From Thermodesulfobacterium sp. (GTDB lineage Bacteria; Desulfobacterota; Thermodesulfobacteria; Thermodesulfobacteriales; Thermodesulfobacteriaceae), in assembly GCA_021163085.1 (NCBI GenBank), contig JAGGXL010000181.1, forward strand, positions 1-21,972: 21,972 bases of DNA, in the 5' to 3' direction. This document shows positions 21,293 to 21,972 of this stretch, piece after piece (the first letter of the stretch is position 1; the number at the start of each line of letters is the position of its first letter). Position numbers and translations under genes: made by a program. The notes under the pieces were generated by a model that was given only the letters and a program-made list of their open reading frames with translations, was not told the origin of the DNA and searched no databases.

Positions 21293-21972
21293 ATCCCCCC
21301 TCCTTTATTTTTTTCAGTTTCTTCTACCAATTTATCATTTAAAGATTTTTTCAAAACCCAAAGATGTTTTTCTATTTCTTCTTTTAAACCTTTCACTTCA
21401 AGGTTTTTTAAACTCCCTGTTAATGTTTTTATTTCTCTTCTGGCAAGCTCTTTTTTGATAAACTCCTTTATCTGCTGTAAAACTTCTTCTTTGTTCTCAA
21501 AAGGTGGATTTAAAAGCAGGTCGCTTAAAACTTCCTGAAATTCCAGGTCAGGAATATAATCAATTTCCATATTTCCGCGCTTAAATTCTTCTGAAAGATA
21601 TTTTAAAAATCTACCATAAAATTTGGTAGAATAAAAATCAAGAAGCTTTGAAAGACCAGAAGATTCGAGTTCATTATAATATTCTGGATAATTTATTAAA
21701 AACTGAGCAATCATCTTTAAACACGCTTCAGCTTTATCATAACCCTCTTCTCTATCTTTTATCGGTTCAATTTCAGCAATATTTTTTATAAAACTTTTAA
21801 ATATTTCATTTTCCGGAATTCCCAAGTGAAAGCTCAATTCCCTTGCTATCTTATTTCTCAAAAAAGGATCCTCTGCAGATTTGAAAATTTCCATTATCTC
21901 TTTAAATGTCTTAGAAGGATTTAAACTGAATTCTTCTTTATAAAAATTTATAGCAAAAGTTATAGCATCTTC
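21289..21972 (-). CDS. dnaG: DNA primase DnaG, C-terminal part (runs off the window)
   Basis: Only the last 227 codons are visible; reading stays open to the right edge (EDAITFAINFYKEE at the cut). The visible part has the linker and helical domain expected after the TOPRIM core: KTFKEIMEIFKSAEDPFLRNKIARE, then LSFHLGIPENEIFKSF, then helix-rich sequence ending EKNKGGGI. This tail corresponds to the helicase (DnaB) interaction region, which varies greatly between species. Catalytic zinc-finger and TOPRIM parts lie outside. The identity rests on this helical pattern and on the classic dnaG-rpoD order; the stop overlaps the rpoD ATG (ATGA). Confidence 0.82.
   Translation of the reverse strand, partial: EDAITFAINFYKEEFSLNPSKTFKEIMEIFKSAEDPFLRNKIARELSFHLGIPENEIFKSFIKNIAEIEPIKDREEGYDKAEACLKMIAQFLINYPEYYNELESSGLSKLLDFYSTKFYGRFLKYLSEEFKRGNMEIDYIPDLEFQEVLSDLLLNPPFENKEEVLQQIKEFIKKELARREIKTLTGSLKNLEVKGLKEEIEKHLWVLKKSLNDKLVEETEKNKGGGI

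Noticed and set aside
1..21972. CRISPR array, toxin-antitoxin pair or defence island
   Set aside because: No regularly spaced repeats and no recognisable defence or toxin genes were seen.

Overview
The window looks like chromosomal core sequence from a thermophilic, AT-rich, Gram-negative bacterium, most likely in or near Thermodesulfobacteriota (Thermodesulfobacterium or Caldimicrobium-like). This is inference from several clues: Lys/Glu/Ile-rich proteins, a fused AhbA-AhbB sirohaem decarboxylase (alternative haem route typical of sulfate reducers), a TonB receptor and GmhA (outer membrane and LPS heptose), an NtrX-like sigma-54 activator, and a dnaG-rpoD pair. Genes are tightly packed, with many 1-14 nt overlaps.

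Region 1 (1-8950, minus strand) is one long run of twelve genes: speD, speB, an HD-domain nucleotidase, a CCG-type Fe-S protein, a PflX-like radical SAM protein, a PPP-type phosphatase, a small charged unknown protein, a Xer recombinase, a CCA-type tRNA nucleotidyltransferase, rpsA with five S1 repeats, and the start of sppA. A good promoter precedes speD, and a second plausible one lies before rpsA.

Region 2 (8951-12019) is a patch of gene decay. A rubrerythrin pseudogene (plus strand, internal deletion, stop and frameshift) faces a TonB-dependent receptor. That receptor follows a DUF1284 pseudogene (homopolymer frameshift plus nonsense codon). A cluster of GTTAAC-like motifs lies between the DUF1284 remnant and the next gene.

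Region 3 (12020-16060) holds an orphan NtrX-like regulator on the plus strand. It runs convergently, with overlapping stop codons, into the minus-strand series tRNA-Val(UAC), tRNA-Asp(GUC), a DUF218 membrane protein, gmhA and tsaD.

Region 4 (16061-18743) has sixA divergent from an M48 lipoprotein protease with TPR repeats, which is followed by a TauE/SafE transporter.

Region 5 (18736-21972, minus strand) is the macromolecular-synthesis operon dnaG (partial) - rpoD - ahbAB, all overlapping.

I see no CRISPR array, insertion sequence, prophage or convincing novel defence system. The most interesting items are the two overlooked pseudogenes, the fused haem-biosynthesis gene in the sigma-factor operon, the redox/polyamine operon, and several start sites that look leaderless or nearly so.
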